18,000 nucleotides of DNA, from positions 1 through 18,000 of the forward strand of contig JAFXSH010000096.1 in the NCBI GenBank assembly GCA_017525805.1, given 5' to 3'. The position numbers and the translations under genes were made by a program. This stretch comes from Clostridia bacterium (GTDB lineage Bacteria > Bacillota_A > Clostridia > Christensenellales > Aristaeellaceae). Positions 6,808 to 15,018 of the stretch are shown here, in pieces; within the stretch, counting starts at the first letter, position 1; each line of letters starts with the position of its first letter. The notes under the pieces are model-generated. The model was not told where the DNA came from, searched no databases, and saw only the letters and a program-made list of their open reading frames with translations.

Positions 6808-7566
6808 TTGATTGAATTCAAACATGTGGATAAAGTGTATCCCAATGGCGTCAAAGGCTTACAGGACATCAGCCTGACCATTGATCAGGGCGAGTTCGTG
6901 GCCATTATCGGACTGAGCGGCGCGGGAAAATCCACCCTGATCCGCACCATCAACCGCATGATCGACGTAACGAACGGCCAATTGATCGTGGACGGCACCG
7001 ATGTGATGACCCTCAAAGGCCGGGCGATGCGCCGCTTCCGCCGCAAGATCGGCATGATCTTCCAGTCCTATAACCTGGTCACCCGCGCCACCGCCATCAA
7101 AAACGTACTGACCAGCATGGTGCCGGACATGAATTTCTTTCGCGTGCTGTTTGGGCTGTTTTCAAAGGAGCAGAAGATGCATGCCCTGGAAGCGCTGGAC
7201 AAGGTGGGCATTCTGGACAAAGCCTATACCCGGTGCGATCAACTGTCCGGCGGCCAGCAGCAGCGCGTTTCTCTGGCCCGCACGCTGAACCAGAACCCTA
7301 CCATCATCCTGGCGGATGAACCGGTTGCCGCCCTGGACCCTATCACGGCCAAGCAGGTGATGAGCGACTTCAAGCGCATCAACGAAGAAATGAACATCAC
7401 CGTGCTCATCAACATCCATCATGTTGACCTGGCGCTGAATTACTGCTCCCGTGTGATCGGCATCCGTGCGGGCCGGATCGTGTACGACGGTCCCACCGGC
7501 AGCGTGACCCAGGAGATTTTGGACGAAATCTACAACGGGGCCGCCATCCCCACGGCGGAAAAGTGA
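6808..7566 (+). CDS. phnC: Phosphonate-type ABC transporter ATP-binding protein
   Basis: The ATPase of the PhnCDE-type importer, 252 residues and cytoplasmic at the membrane. All ABC motifs are intact: Walker A GLSGAGKST (35-43), Q-loop FQSYNLV (about 85-91), signature LSGGQQQRVSL (146-156), Walker B IILADEP (166-172), D-loop and the H-loop His within NIHHVD (202-207). The stretch MVPDMNFFRVLFGLFSKEQKM between the Q-loop and the signature is typical of PhnC and distinguishes it from polar amino acid ATPases. The start is TTG at 6808, ten bases after GGAAGGAG; no nearby ATG gives this N-terminus. phnE follows after 10 bases. Confidence 0.93.
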   Translation: MIEFKHVDKVYPNGVKGLQDISLTIDQGEFVAIIGLSGAGKSTLIRTINRMIDVTNGQLIVDGTDVMTLKGRAMRRFRRKIGMIFQSYNLVTRATAIKNVLTSMVPDMNFFRVLFGLFSKEQKMHALEALDKVGILDKAYTRCDQLSGGQQQRVSLARTLNQNPTIILADEPVAALDPITAKQVMSDFKRINEEMNITVLINIHHVDLALNYCSRVIGIRAGRIVYDGPTGSVTQEILDEIYNGAAIPTAEK

Positions 7567-7576
7567 GGAAGCGGCC

Positions 7577-8452
7577 ATGAAGAAAAAAACTGCTGAGGCG
7601 GCTTACAAAACGCCGCTGCTGGATCGGATCATCAAGCCCCGCGTCATCACCCTGCCAAACGGTCACACCGTCCAGAAGCCGGTGTCCAGAACGCCGTTCA
7701 TCGCGGTGATCGTGATTGCTGTGATCCTCATTTCCGCGAAAGTGACCGGCTTTGATTTCGCCATCATCATCAACCGCGGCTATCAGCTGGGCTATATCCT
7801 GGGCCGCATTTTCCATCCCAACTGGAGTTATTTCGGCGGCGACGCGGCCAACACAACCAAGCTGTTCAACGCCCTGTTCGATACGATCAAAATGTCCATC
7901 ATGGGCTCGGTGATCGGCGCTACCCTGGCGCTTCCTATTGCCGTGCTGTCTTCCACCAACATCAATAAAAACGGCGTGGTAGTGTGGGGCCTGCGCATCC
8001 TGCTCATGATCATCCGCACCCTGCCCACCCTGATCATCGCCAAGTTCGCCGCGCTGATTTTCGGCTTAGGCACCTTTGCGGGCACCATGGCCATCATCGT
8101 GTTCACCTTCGGCGTGGTAGCCAAGATGATGTATGAGTCCATCGAGACTATCGATATGGGCGCGTTCGAGGCCACAGAAAGTTTTGGGGCCAATAAGTTC
8201 CAGTCCTTCTGGAGCGCCTGCATCCCGCAGATTTTGCCCACATATCTGTCTTACTGCCTGTACAGCCTGGAAATGAATATCCGCGCCGCGGCCATTTTAG
8301 GTTACGTGGGCGCGGGCGGCCTGGGCATCCTGATCAACGAATTCATCGGCTGGCGCGATTATGAAAGCTTAGGCGCGGTGCTGCTGGCGCTGTTCGTGGT
8401 GGTCTTTATCATTGAGAACACCAGCCAGTATCTGCGCAAGAAGCTGAGCTGA
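7577..8452 (+). CDS. phnE: Phosphonate-type ABC transporter permease (first)
   Basis: An integral membrane permease of 291 residues. A basic N-terminal tail of about 38 residues precedes the first membrane segment (TPFIAVIVIAVILISA, about 39-55). Further hydrophobic segments follow at about 98-122, 135-155, 160-182 and near the C-terminus. The EAA loop that docks to PhnC is visible at about residues 197-221 (FEATESFGANKF ... IPQILP). The tail GYVGAGGLGILINE is a typical PhnE ending motif. It is followed after 11 bases by a second, divergent permease, so the channel is probably a heterodimer of the two. Confidence 0.92.
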   Translation: MKKKTAEAAYKTPLLDRIIKPRVITLPNGHTVQKPVSRTPFIAVIVIAVILISAKVTGFDFAIIINRGYQLGYILGRIFHPNWSYFGGDAANTTKLFNALFDTIKMSIMGSVIGATLALPIAVLSSTNINKNGVVVWGLRILLMIIRTLPTLIIAKFAALIFGLGTFAGTMAIIVFTFGVVAKMMYESIETIDMGAFEATESFGANKFQSFWSACIPQILPTYLSYCLYSLEMNIRAAAILGYVGAGGLGILINEFIGWRDYESLGAVLLALFVVVFIIENTSQYLRKKLS

Positions 8453-8463
8453 GGAGGGGAAGC

Positions 8464-9309
8464 ATGATGGCAAAGACGAAAAAAACGCTGGATCCGGATC
8501 GCCCCCTCACCATCGAGGAGGCCTATGCTTCCCGGCCACGGCTGTGGTGGCTGTATACGCTGATCGTGCTGATCGTTGCGGCGCTGCTGGGATGGAGCGG
8601 CACTTCCATCACCTATAAGGGGCTGGCGACGAAGGGCATCTCCATCGCCCAGGGCATCGGCAACGGCCTGATCCATCCCGATACCAACCTGCTGTTTAAC
8701 CTCACCACGGAGGGCGTTCCCTACCAGCTGCTGCAAACGGTGGCCATCGCTGTGCTGGGCACCATCATCGGCGGCATCCTGGCGATTCCCTTCAGCTTCC
8801 TGGCCTGCGACAAGATCGTGCCCAAATGGGTAGCCGTGATCTTCCGGGCGGTGATCCTGGGCATCCGCACCATTCCCAGCCTGGTCTGGGCGCTGGTGTG
8901 GATCCGGGTGACGGGGCCTAACGCTTTCTGCGGCGTGGTCACAGAGTCCGTGTGTTCCATCGGCATGATCTGCAAAATGTACATCAACGCCATTGAAGAC
9001 ATCGACACAAAAATCCTGGAAAGCTTAGACGCCTCGGGCTGCAACGGTTTTCAGAAAATCCGCTACGGCATCCTGCCGCAGATCATTCCCAATTTCATTT
9101 CCACCGTGATTTACCGCTTCGATATCAACGTGAAGGACGCCACCACGTTAGGCATCGTGGGCGCTGGCGGCATCGGCGCGGCGCTGATCCAGTGCATGAA
9201 CTCCAGCCGGTGGAGCATGGTGGGCGCGTATCTGTGCGGCATGGTGGCGCTGATGATCCTGATTGAAATCTTTTCTACCAGAATTCGTTCCAAACTGGCG
9301 CGAGGGTAA
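8464..9309 (+). CDS. phnE: Phosphonate-type ABC transporter permease (second)
   Basis: A second PhnE-family permease of 281 residues. The N-terminal cytoplasmic part (about 28 residues) is followed by the first membrane segment LYTLIVLIVAALLGW, then four or five more (LLQTVAIAVLGTIIGGILAI, WVAVIFRAVILGIRTIPSLV and others). The EAA loop is at about 186-210 (LESLDASGCNGFQKIRYGIL, then PQIIP), and the end carries GIVGAGGIGAAL. The ribosome binding site GAGGAGGGG lies just before the tandem ATG ATG; the first is used here, and the second would remove one residue. The stop is 2 bases from the nucleotidase start, which argues that the enzyme belongs to the transport operon. Confidence 0.92.
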   Translation: MMAKTKKTLDPDRPLTIEEAYASRPRLWWLYTLIVLIVAALLGWSGTSITYKGLATKGISIAQGIGNGLIHPDTNLLFNLTTEGVPYQLLQTVAIAVLGTIIGGILAIPFSFLACDKIVPKWVAVIFRAVILGIRTIPSLVWALVWIRVTGPNAFCGVVTESVCSIGMICKMYINAIEDIDTKILESLDASGCNGFQKIRYGILPQIIPNFISTVIYRFDINVKDATTLGIVGAGGIGAALIQCMNSSRWSMVGAYLCGMVALMILIEIFSTRIRSKLARG

Positions 9310-9311
9310 GC

Positions 9312-10802
9312 ATGAGCACGCGGCTGACCATTTATTATACTTCTGATACGCATGGATACCTCTATCCCACCCATTTCAGAGACTTGCAGCCCCATCCCAT
9401 GGGGCTGCTTTCCATGCGTTTTCCAAAAGACGAAAATACGCTGATCATTGACGGCGGCGATACGATCCAGGGATCGCCCCTGACCTATTACTGCCATATC
9501 AACGGCATGGATTCTCCTGTGGCCCAGGCCATGAACGACCGGGGTTACGATTATATCACCCTGGGAAATCACGATTTCAATTATGGCCCCGGACACCTGA
9601 GCCGGTATCTTCATGCCCTCAACGCTCAATGTCTGTGCGCCAACGTCCAGGACGCGGAGGGCCGCCTGCCGCTGCTACCCGGTACGGTGCGTGTGCTGGG
9701 AAACGGCCTGCGCGTGGGTCTGGTGGGCATCGTGACGGACTGGGTGAATCGCTGGGAGAAGAAGGAAAACCTGGTGGGGCTGACGGTATCCGACCCATTG
9801 CAAGCGGCCCGGAAAGCAGTCGCGGCTTTACCTCCCCACGACGTATTGATCGGCATCTATCATGGCGGAATCGAAAAGGATTTAGCCACAGGGCGCAGCC
9901 TGTCCGATACGGATGAAAACATTGCCTGCCGTTTATGCGAAGAACTCCCTTTCGACCTGCTGCTGACCGGCCATCAGCACATCGCCCTGGCGGAAGGAAG
10001 CTGGCACGGAACGCATATTGTGCAAACGCCCTGCAACGCCGAGCAATATGTTGAAATCACCATGGACGCGGAGGGGCGTTTTCATTCCGCGTTAAAAGCT
10101 GTGCCGGATCACGCTGAACTTACGGACAAGGAAAAACGGCTGCTTCACGATCTGGACGCCTGGCTGGATCATCCGGTGGGCCATCTTTCGCAGCCCATTT
10201 GGCCAGAGGATCATTTGACCATGGCCCTGCATGGAACGCCTATTGCTGATTTCTTTAATATGGTGCAGCTGGAGGCAAGCGGCGCGGATGTAAGCTGCGC
10301 GGCTCTGGCCAACAGCGTGCGCGGCTTTGACAGCCAGGTGACCGTTCGCGATGTGGTGGCCAGTTACGTGTACAGCAATACGCTCAAGGTATTGGAAGTA
10401 ACAGGAGAAATTCTGCGGGACGCGCTGGAACAGTGCGCCACCTATTTCCGGGTGGACGCGCAGAAACAGGTACGCGTTGATCCGCATTTCCTGGAGCCCA
10501 AAGAAGCGCATTATAATTATGATTACTTCGCGGGAATCACCTATGCGTTCGATCTGAACCGTCCCGTAGGCAGCCGGGTGGTGGAACTGAAGCGGGACGG
10601 CAGGGAAATCGCCCCGGAGGAAAAGCTGTCCCTTTGTATGTGTGATTATCGGGCTACTGGCGCCGGAGATTTCGATTTCTACCGATCCCGCAAAATCCTG
10701 CAAGAGATTCAGACCGATGTGAGTGAGCTCATTCTGAATTATCTCCGTGCCCATCCGCTGGTGAATATTCCAGTAAAACGGCCTTTTCAGGTTTTCCTAT
10801 AA
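9312..10802 (+). CDS. Cytosolic 5'-nucleotidase / 2',3'-cyclic phosphodiesterase family metallophosphatase
   Basis: A 496-residue UshA/YfkN-type calcineurin-like phosphoesterase. The two-metal catalytic domain shows SDTHG (11-15, Asp12/His14), GGDTIQG (48-54, Asp50), GNHDFNYG (85-92, Asn86/His87), YHGGIE (about residue 185) and TGHQH (about 217-221). The C-terminal substrate domain (about 290-480) has FFNMVQ, NSVRGFD, YSNTLKVLEVTG and ITYAFDLNRPVGSRV, the region that stacks the nucleobase in this family. There is no signal peptide or membrane anchor, unlike periplasmic UshA, so it should act on material already imported. It probably dephosphorylates nucleotides or other phosphate esters brought in by the preceding importer; that is inference. 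Codon use is less biased than in phnD. Confidence 0.9.
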   Translation: MSTRLTIYYTSDTHGYLYPTHFRDLQPHPMGLLSMRFPKDENTLIIDGGDTIQGSPLTYYCHINGMDSPVAQAMNDRGYDYITLGNHDFNYGPGHLSRYLHALNAQCLCANVQDAEGRLPLLPGTVRVLGNGLRVGLVGIVTDWVNRWEKKENLVGLTVSDPLQAARKAVAALPPHDVLIGIYHGGIEKDLATGRSLSDTDENIACRLCEELPFDLLLTGHQHIALAEGSWHGTHIVQTPCNAEQYVEITMDAEGRFHSALKAVPDHAELTDKEKRLLHDLDAWLDHPVGHLSQPIWPEDHLTMALHGTPIADFFNMVQLEASGADVSCAALANSVRGFDSQVTVRDVVASYVYSNTLKVLEVTGEILRDALEQCATYFRVDAQKQVRVDPHFLEPKEAHYNYDYFAGITYAFDLNRPVGSRVVELKRDGREIAPEEKLSLCMCDYRATGAGDFDFYRSRKILQEIQTDVSELILNYLRAHPLVNIPVKRPFQVFL

Positions 10803-10841
10803 TGATGCCCAGATCCGATAACAATTGCTGTGATGCGAGAT

Positions 10842-10869
10842 TCCCCTCCATGTTTCATGGTTTTGGGAG
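10842..10869 (+). terminator. Weak candidate terminator after the nucleotidase gene
   Basis: CCATG-TTT-CATGG (10848-10860), with possible extension TCCC/GGGA, has only four T residues between the two stem parts. It is the best hairpin in the 210-base gap, which otherwise holds the next promoter and leader. Termination efficiency is doubtful. Confidence 0.3.
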
Positions 10870-10929
10870 CTGAAGACTTTCGGGAATGGCTGAAATGGTA
10901 GGAAAAATTCAGATTTTTTAAATCTTCCC

Positions 10930-10958
10930 TTGACAATCCTTTTTCGCGTCTTTATAAT
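10930..10958 (+). promoter_or_regulatory. Consensus sigma-A promoter for the AfuA-type transporter
   Basis: TTGACA (10930-10935), exactly 17 bp, then TATAAT (10953-10958): a full match to the vegetative consensus. The predicted start near 10965 gives a leader of about 48 bases with AAGGAGG before the ATG at 11013. I saw no Fur-like or DtxR-like palindrome over it. Confidence 0.9.
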
Positions 10959-11012
10959 AGAGGACAAATGGGGAATGACCCAAATAATTCATCTGTATAA
11001 GGAGGCTTTTTC

Positions 11013-12107
11013 ATGAAAAAGTTTTTGGCTGTTCTGCTGGCGGCTATGATGCTGCTGGGCTGCGTTGCCGTGGTGCACGCGGAAGATCGGGTAGGCGCTG
11101 ATCCCGCGCTGGTTGAAGCGGCCAAGGCGGAAGGCGAACTGATCGTTTACGGTTCCTGCGAAGAACCCTATCTGGCCGCCGCCTGCCAGCAGTTCCAGAA
11201 GCTGTACGGCATCAAGACCCAGTTCCAGCGCCTGTCCACCGGTCAGGTTCCTGTGAAGATTGAAGAAGAAAACGGCAATCCGTCCGCTGACGTGTGGTTT
11301 GGCGGCACCAACAATCCCTATGACGAGCTGGCTGCCAAGGGCTTCCTGGATAACAGCTATGTGCCCGCCAACGCTTCGCACTTGCTGAGCGATCTGTACA
11401 AGGATCCCAACGGCTACTGGTATGGCATTTATACCGGTATCCTGGGCTTCATGGTCAACAAGGACGAATTGGCCCGCCTGAACCTGGAAAAGCCCCAGAC
11501 CTGGGACGATCTGCTCAAGCCCGAATACAAGGGCCTGATCTGGTTCTCCAACTATAACACCGCCGGAACGCCCAAGCTGGCCGCTAACCTGATGCTCCAG
11601 ATGAAGGGCCATGACGAAGGCATCAAATATCTGGTTGAGTTGGACAAGAACGTGAAGATTTACACCAAGTCCGGTTCCGGCCCCTCCAAGAACGTGGGCA
11701 CCGGCGAATGCGTCATCGGCATTGGCTTCCTGCATGACGGCATCACCCAGATCCTGGACAATGGCTATGAAAATGTCGATCTGGTGGTTCCCGCTGATGG
11801 CACCGCCTGCGAAATCGGCCCCGTGGCGATCTTCAAGGGTGCCAAGCATATGAACGCCGCCAAGCTGTTTATGGAATTCGCCCTGTCTCCCGAATGCGTG
11901 GAACTGGCTGTTGGCACCGGCTCCTATCAGTTCCTGGTCATCGACAATGCCAAGCAGCCCGAAGCTGCCACCCAGTTCGGCCTGACCCTGGACGCCGTTT
12001 GGGACGGCTATGACTTTGCCAAGGCTGTGCAGGATACCACCCAGAACGTGGCCGACGTGATCACCGCCCTGGGCGACGCCGCCGACGGCCGCTTCAAGAC
12101 CGAATAA
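11013..12107 (+). CDS. ABC transporter substrate-binding protein, AfuA/FbpA superfamily
   Basis: A type 2 periplasmic binding protein of 364 residues (COG1840-like). Residues 1-23 are a signal peptide ending VVHA before EDRV; a Cys at 17 (MLLGC) gives an imperfect lipobox. The N-lobe begins KAEGELIVYGSCEEPYLAAA (about 38-57), followed by SADVWFGGTNNPYDELAAKG (91-110) and LGFMVNKDEL. The iron-binding tandem Tyr of FbpA proteins is not seen. The equivalent region instead reads TKSGSGPSKNVGTGECVIGI and then GFLHDG (218-243). Such a Gly/Ser/Lys loop with His-Asp fits a phosphate-bearing organic ligand, as in hexose-phosphate-binding AfuA or aminoethylphosphonate binders, better than free Fe(III). 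It is transcribed from a consensus promoter and followed by a permease and an ATPase. Codon bias suggests high expression. Confidence 0.88.
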   Translation: MKKFLAVLLAAMMLLGCVAVVHAEDRVGADPALVEAAKAEGELIVYGSCEEPYLAAACQQFQKLYGIKTQFQRLSTGQVPVKIEEENGNPSADVWFGGTNNPYDELAAKGFLDNSYVPANASHLLSDLYKDPNGYWYGIYTGILGFMVNKDELARLNLEKPQTWDDLLKPEYKGLIWFSNYNTAGTPKLAANLMLQMKGHDEGIKYLVELDKNVKIYTKSGSGPSKNVGTGECVIGIGFLHDGITQILDNGYENVDLVVPADGTACEIGPVAIFKGAKHMNAAKLFMEFALSPECVELAVGTGSYQFLVIDNAKQPEAATQFGLTLDAVWDGYDFAKAVQDTTQNVADVITALGDAADGRFKTE

Positions 12108-12133
12108 TCCTTTTACGGAAACTTGATTCCACT

Positions 12134-12163
12134 TCCCCCGCCCCGCTCGGGGCGGGGGATTTT
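12134..12163 (+). terminator. Terminator/attenuator between binding protein and permease
   Basis: A ten-bp GC stem (12135-12144 with 12149-12158), extended by one T-A pair, with a GCTC loop and followed by TTTT (12160-12163). It lies 26 bases after the binding-protein stop and before the permease. It probably terminates most transcripts and so yields more binding protein than membrane components, a common arrangement in ABC importers. Confidence 0.8.
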
Positions 12164-12193
12164 CAGATCAAAATAGAAAAGGAGAGATTGCTG

Positions 12194-13906
12194 ATGGCGC
12201 GTGGTCAAAGCGCGGCGCTGGATCGGAAAAAACTGATGGCCGATCCCATTATGATGACCACCATCATAGCGCTCATTGCATTGCTGACCCTGTTTATCCT
12301 GTATCCTTTGGCTATTCTGCTGGTTGACAGCGTTTACAGCGGTAAAGGCCTGTCCCTGGATGTGTTCCGCCGGATTTTTGAAATGCGCACGTTCCGGGTG
12401 TCCATTACCAACACGCTGAAAGTAGGCTTTGTGGTGGGCATTCTGTCTACCCTGATCGGCCTGCTGTTCGCATATGTTGAAGTCTATGTGAAAATGCGCA
12501 AGGTAGTGGGCGGGCTGTTCAAGGTGGTTTCCATGCTGCCTGTGGTTTCCCCGCCCTTTGTGCTGTCTTTGTCCATGATTATGCTGTTCGGCCGCGCTGG
12601 CCTGATCACCCGTTTCCTGCTGGGTATTTATGACAACGATATTTATGGCTACTGGGGCATCGTGATCGTGCAGACCCTGACCTTCTTCCCGGTCTGTTAC
12701 ATGATGATGAAGGGCCTGCTCAAAAATATCGACCCATCCATGGAAGAAGCGTCCCGGGATATGGGCGCGACTCGGTGGAAGGTGTTCACCACCGTTACGT
12801 TCCCCCTGCTGCTGCCGGGCCTGGGCAACGCTTTCCTGGTGACCTTCATCGAATCTATCGCCGACTTCGCCAACCCCATGCTGATCGGCGGCTCCTACGA
12901 TACGCTGGCCACCACCATTTACCTGCAAATCACCGGCGCTATGGATAAGGAGGGCGCCGCCGCCATGGCCGTGGTGCTGCTGTGCATTACGCTGGCCATG
13001 TTCGTGGTGCAAAAATATTATCTGGAAAAGAAGACCGCCGCGACGCTGACAGGCAAGGCCAGCCGCGCCAGAATGCTGATCGAGGATAAATCCGTCACCA
13101 TCCCGCTGACGGTGCTGTGCTCCTTGGCTGCGATTTTCGTCATCATGATGTACATCTGCGTGCCCATCGGCGCGTTGTTCCCCACCTGGGGCTACAAGTT
13201 CACGCCGCTTACCTTCAAGTGGTTCGACCAGGTATTCACCCGGTATCACGGCCTGCAAGCGTTCAGGGATTCCTTCGTTCTCTCTCTGATCGCCGCGCCC
13301 ATCACCGCGCTGCTTTCCATGATTATTTCTTATCTGGTAGTGAAGCGGAAATTCAAAGCCAAAGGCTTCATCGAGGCCGTTTCCATTCTGGCTATGGCCG
13401 TGCCCGGCACGGTGCTGGGCGTGGGCTATATCCGCGGCTTTGCCAACGGCTTGTTCCACACTGGATTGCTCAGCGGGCTCTATGGCACCGGGGCTATCCT
13501 GATCATCGTGTTCGTGGTGCGTTCCCTTCCCACCGGCACCAGAAGCGGTATTTCCGCCCTGCGGCAGATTGATAAATCCATCGAGGAAAGCGCCTATGAC
13601 ATGGGGGCCGACAGCCTGAAGGTATTCACCTCCGTTACCCTGCCGCTCATCAAGGATTCCTTCCTCTCCGGTCTGGTCACCGCCTTCGTGCGGTCCATCA
13701 CCGCCATTTCCGCCATCATCCTGCTGGTGACGCCCAGCTACCTGCTCATTACCGTGCAGATCAATGAATTCGCGGAGAAAGGCGCGTTCAGCATTGCCTG
13801 TGCCTTCGCCACTATTCTGATTCTGATTACCTATGGCGCGGTGCTGCTGATGAATTTGTTTATTAAATTCTTCGGCACCAGCAGAAAAGTCAAGGAGGTT
13901 GAATAA
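12194..13906 (+). CDS. Fused two-domain ABC transporter permease (FbpB/AfuB type)
   Basis: A 570-residue membrane protein made of two homologous permease halves, as in FbpB-type importers, so one chain supplies both halves of the channel. The first half (about 15-280) has membrane segments such as TTIIALIALLTLFILYPLAI and an EAA loop EEASRDMGATRWKVF (about 183) followed by FPLLLPG. The second half (about 300-565) has the EAA loop EESAYDMGADSLKVF (about 464) with LPLIKDS. The ATG at 12194 is seven bases after GGAGAG (12181-12186); an in-frame TTG at 12188 would abut the ribosome binding site and is rejected. The ATPase gene begins 2 bases after the stop. Confidence 0.92.
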   Translation: MARGQSAALDRKKLMADPIMMTTIIALIALLTLFILYPLAILLVDSVYSGKGLSLDVFRRIFEMRTFRVSITNTLKVGFVVGILSTLIGLLFAYVEVYVKMRKVVGGLFKVVSMLPVVSPPFVLSLSMIMLFGRAGLITRFLLGIYDNDIYGYWGIVIVQTLTFFPVCYMMMKGLLKNIDPSMEEASRDMGATRWKVFTTVTFPLLLPGLGNAFLVTFIESIADFANPMLIGGSYDTLATTIYLQITGAMDKEGAAAMAVVLLCITLAMFVVQKYYLEKKTAATLTGKASRARMLIEDKSVTIPLTVLCSLAAIFVIMMYICVPIGALFPTWGYKFTPLTFKWFDQVFTRYHGLQAFRDSFVLSLIAAPITALLSMIISYLVVKRKFKAKGFIEAVSILAMAVPGTVLGVGYIRGFANGLFHTGLLSGLYGTGAILIIVFVVRSLPTGTRSGISALRQIDKSIEESAYDMGADSLKVFTSVTLPLIKDSFLSGLVTAFVRSITAISAIILLVTPSYLLITVQINEFAEKGAFSIACAFATILILITYGAVLLMNLFIKFFGTSRKVKEVE

Positions 13907-13908
13907 TC

Positions 13909-14994
13909 ATGGCCAACCGTGTCAAAGAGCCGAAAGGCGTAAAACTGGACCATATCTCCAAAATTTATCAGGACCCCAAAACCGGCAAGGAATTTTACGC
14001 CGTGCATGACGTGGCGCTGGACATCGCCCCCGGTTCCTTCGTGACCCTGCTGGGCCCCTCCGGCTGCGGCAAAACCACCACCCTGCGCATGATCGCGGGC
14101 TTTGAAAGCCCGGACGAGGGCGAAATCTACTTAGGCGGCGAACCCATCAACGCCCTGACCCCCAACAAGCGCGACACGGCCATGGTGTTCCAGAGCTACG
14201 CCCTGTTCCCCCATTACAACGTGTTCGATAACGTGGCTTACGGCCTGCGCCTGCGCAAGGTGCCCAAGGACGAGATCAAAAAGCGCGTTACCGACATTTT
14301 AGCCCTGGTGGAGCTTTCCGGCATGGAACAGCGCATGACCAACCAGCTTTCCGGCGGCCAGCAGCAGCGCGTGGCCCTGGCCCGCGCCCTGGTGGTGGAG
14401 CCCGGCGTGCTGCTGTTTGACGAGCCGCTGTCCAACTTAGACGCCAAGCTGCGCGTACAGATGCGTACGGAGATCCGCCGCATCCAGCAGACCCTGGGCA
14501 TCACCGCCATCTATGTGACCCACGACCAGAGCGAGGCCATGTCCATTTCCGACCAGATCATCCTCATGAAGGGCGGCGTTATCGCCCAGATGGGCAGCCC
14601 CACGGAAATCTACTATCACCCCGTCAGCGAGTTCGTGGCCGACTTCATCGGCGAGTGCAACTTCTTGAAGGGAAAGGCCGCTTCCTGCGCCAACGGCCAG
14701 ACTGTGGTGCAGCTTCCCTCCGGCGCCGTCGCCGTGGAAACGGAAAAGATATACGAAAAAGGCGCGGACTGCGAAATCGTGGTGCGGCCCGAGGCCATCC
14801 AGATCGGCGATACCGGCATGCTGCCCTGCAAAGTGGAGCTTTCCTGCTTCATGGGCAGCTACCAGAACTACCACGTCCGGGTGGGCGACACGCTGGTGAA
14901 GATCACGGATAACTGCCCCGTGAACAAGAAAATCTACAAAGTGGGCGACCAGTGCTTCATTTCCTTCGACCCGGCCTGCGCGCATTTGTTATAA
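13909..14994 (+). CDS. ABC transporter ATP-binding protein, PotA/FbpC type with TOBE domain
   Basis: The 361-residue ATPase of the importer encoded by the two genes before it. The nucleotide-binding domain shows Walker A GPSGCGKTT (49-57), Q-loop VFQSYALFPHYNV, signature LSGGQQQRVALARAL (about 147), Walker B LLFDEPLSNLDAKLR (about 168) and H-loop THDQSEA (about 204). A C-terminal TOBE-type region (about 265-355) includes VVRPEAIQIG. That region often contributes to regulation or substrate-class recognition in the COG3842 group, which covers iron, polyamine, sugar phosphate and aminoethylphosphonate systems, so it does not fix the substrate. AAGGAGG (13892-13898) precedes the ATG and lies inside the end of the permease gene. 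Confidence 0.92.
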   Translation: MANRVKEPKGVKLDHISKIYQDPKTGKEFYAVHDVALDIAPGSFVTLLGPSGCGKTTTLRMIAGFESPDEGEIYLGGEPINALTPNKRDTAMVFQSYALFPHYNVFDNVAYGLRLRKVPKDEIKKRVTDILALVELSGMEQRMTNQLSGGQQQRVALARALVVEPGVLLFDEPLSNLDAKLRVQMRTEIRRIQQTLGITAIYVTHDQSEAMSISDQIILMKGGVIAQMGSPTEIYYHPVSEFVADFIGECNFLKGKAASCANGQTVVQLPSGAVAVETEKIYEKGADCEIVVRPEAIQIGDTGMLPCKVELSCFMGSYQNYHVRVGDTLVKITDNCPVNKKIYKVGDQCFISFDPACAHLL

Positions 14995-14995
14995 T
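14966..14995 (+). promoter_or_regulatory. Candidate promoter overlapping the ATPase stop codon
   Basis: TATAAT (14990-14995) overlaps the ATPase stop. TCGACC (14966-14971) lies 18 bp upstream and matches four of six -35 bases. The predicted start near 15002 leaves a very short leader of about 17 bases. It could give the next gene its own transcription, but the -10 lies partly in coding sequence and may be chance. Confidence 0.35.
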
Positions 14996-15018
14996 CTGTC
15001 GGGAAGGATTGCCTGAAC

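Noticed and set aside
6554..6811. Short open frame across the phnD-phnC gap
   Set aside because: It spans the palindromic element and the phnC promoter and has no ribosome binding site or recognisable content.
10803..11012. Fur or DtxR operator over the AfuA-type promoter
   Set aside because: I searched by eye for the GATAATGATAATCATTATC-type and TTAGGTTAGCCTAACCTAA-type palindromes and found nothing convincing.
12113..13459. 448-codon minus-strand open frame opposite the two-domain permease
   Set aside because: It is antisense to a well-conserved permease, rich in His/Gln/Gly as expected from reversed hydrophobic codons, and has no recognisable domain.
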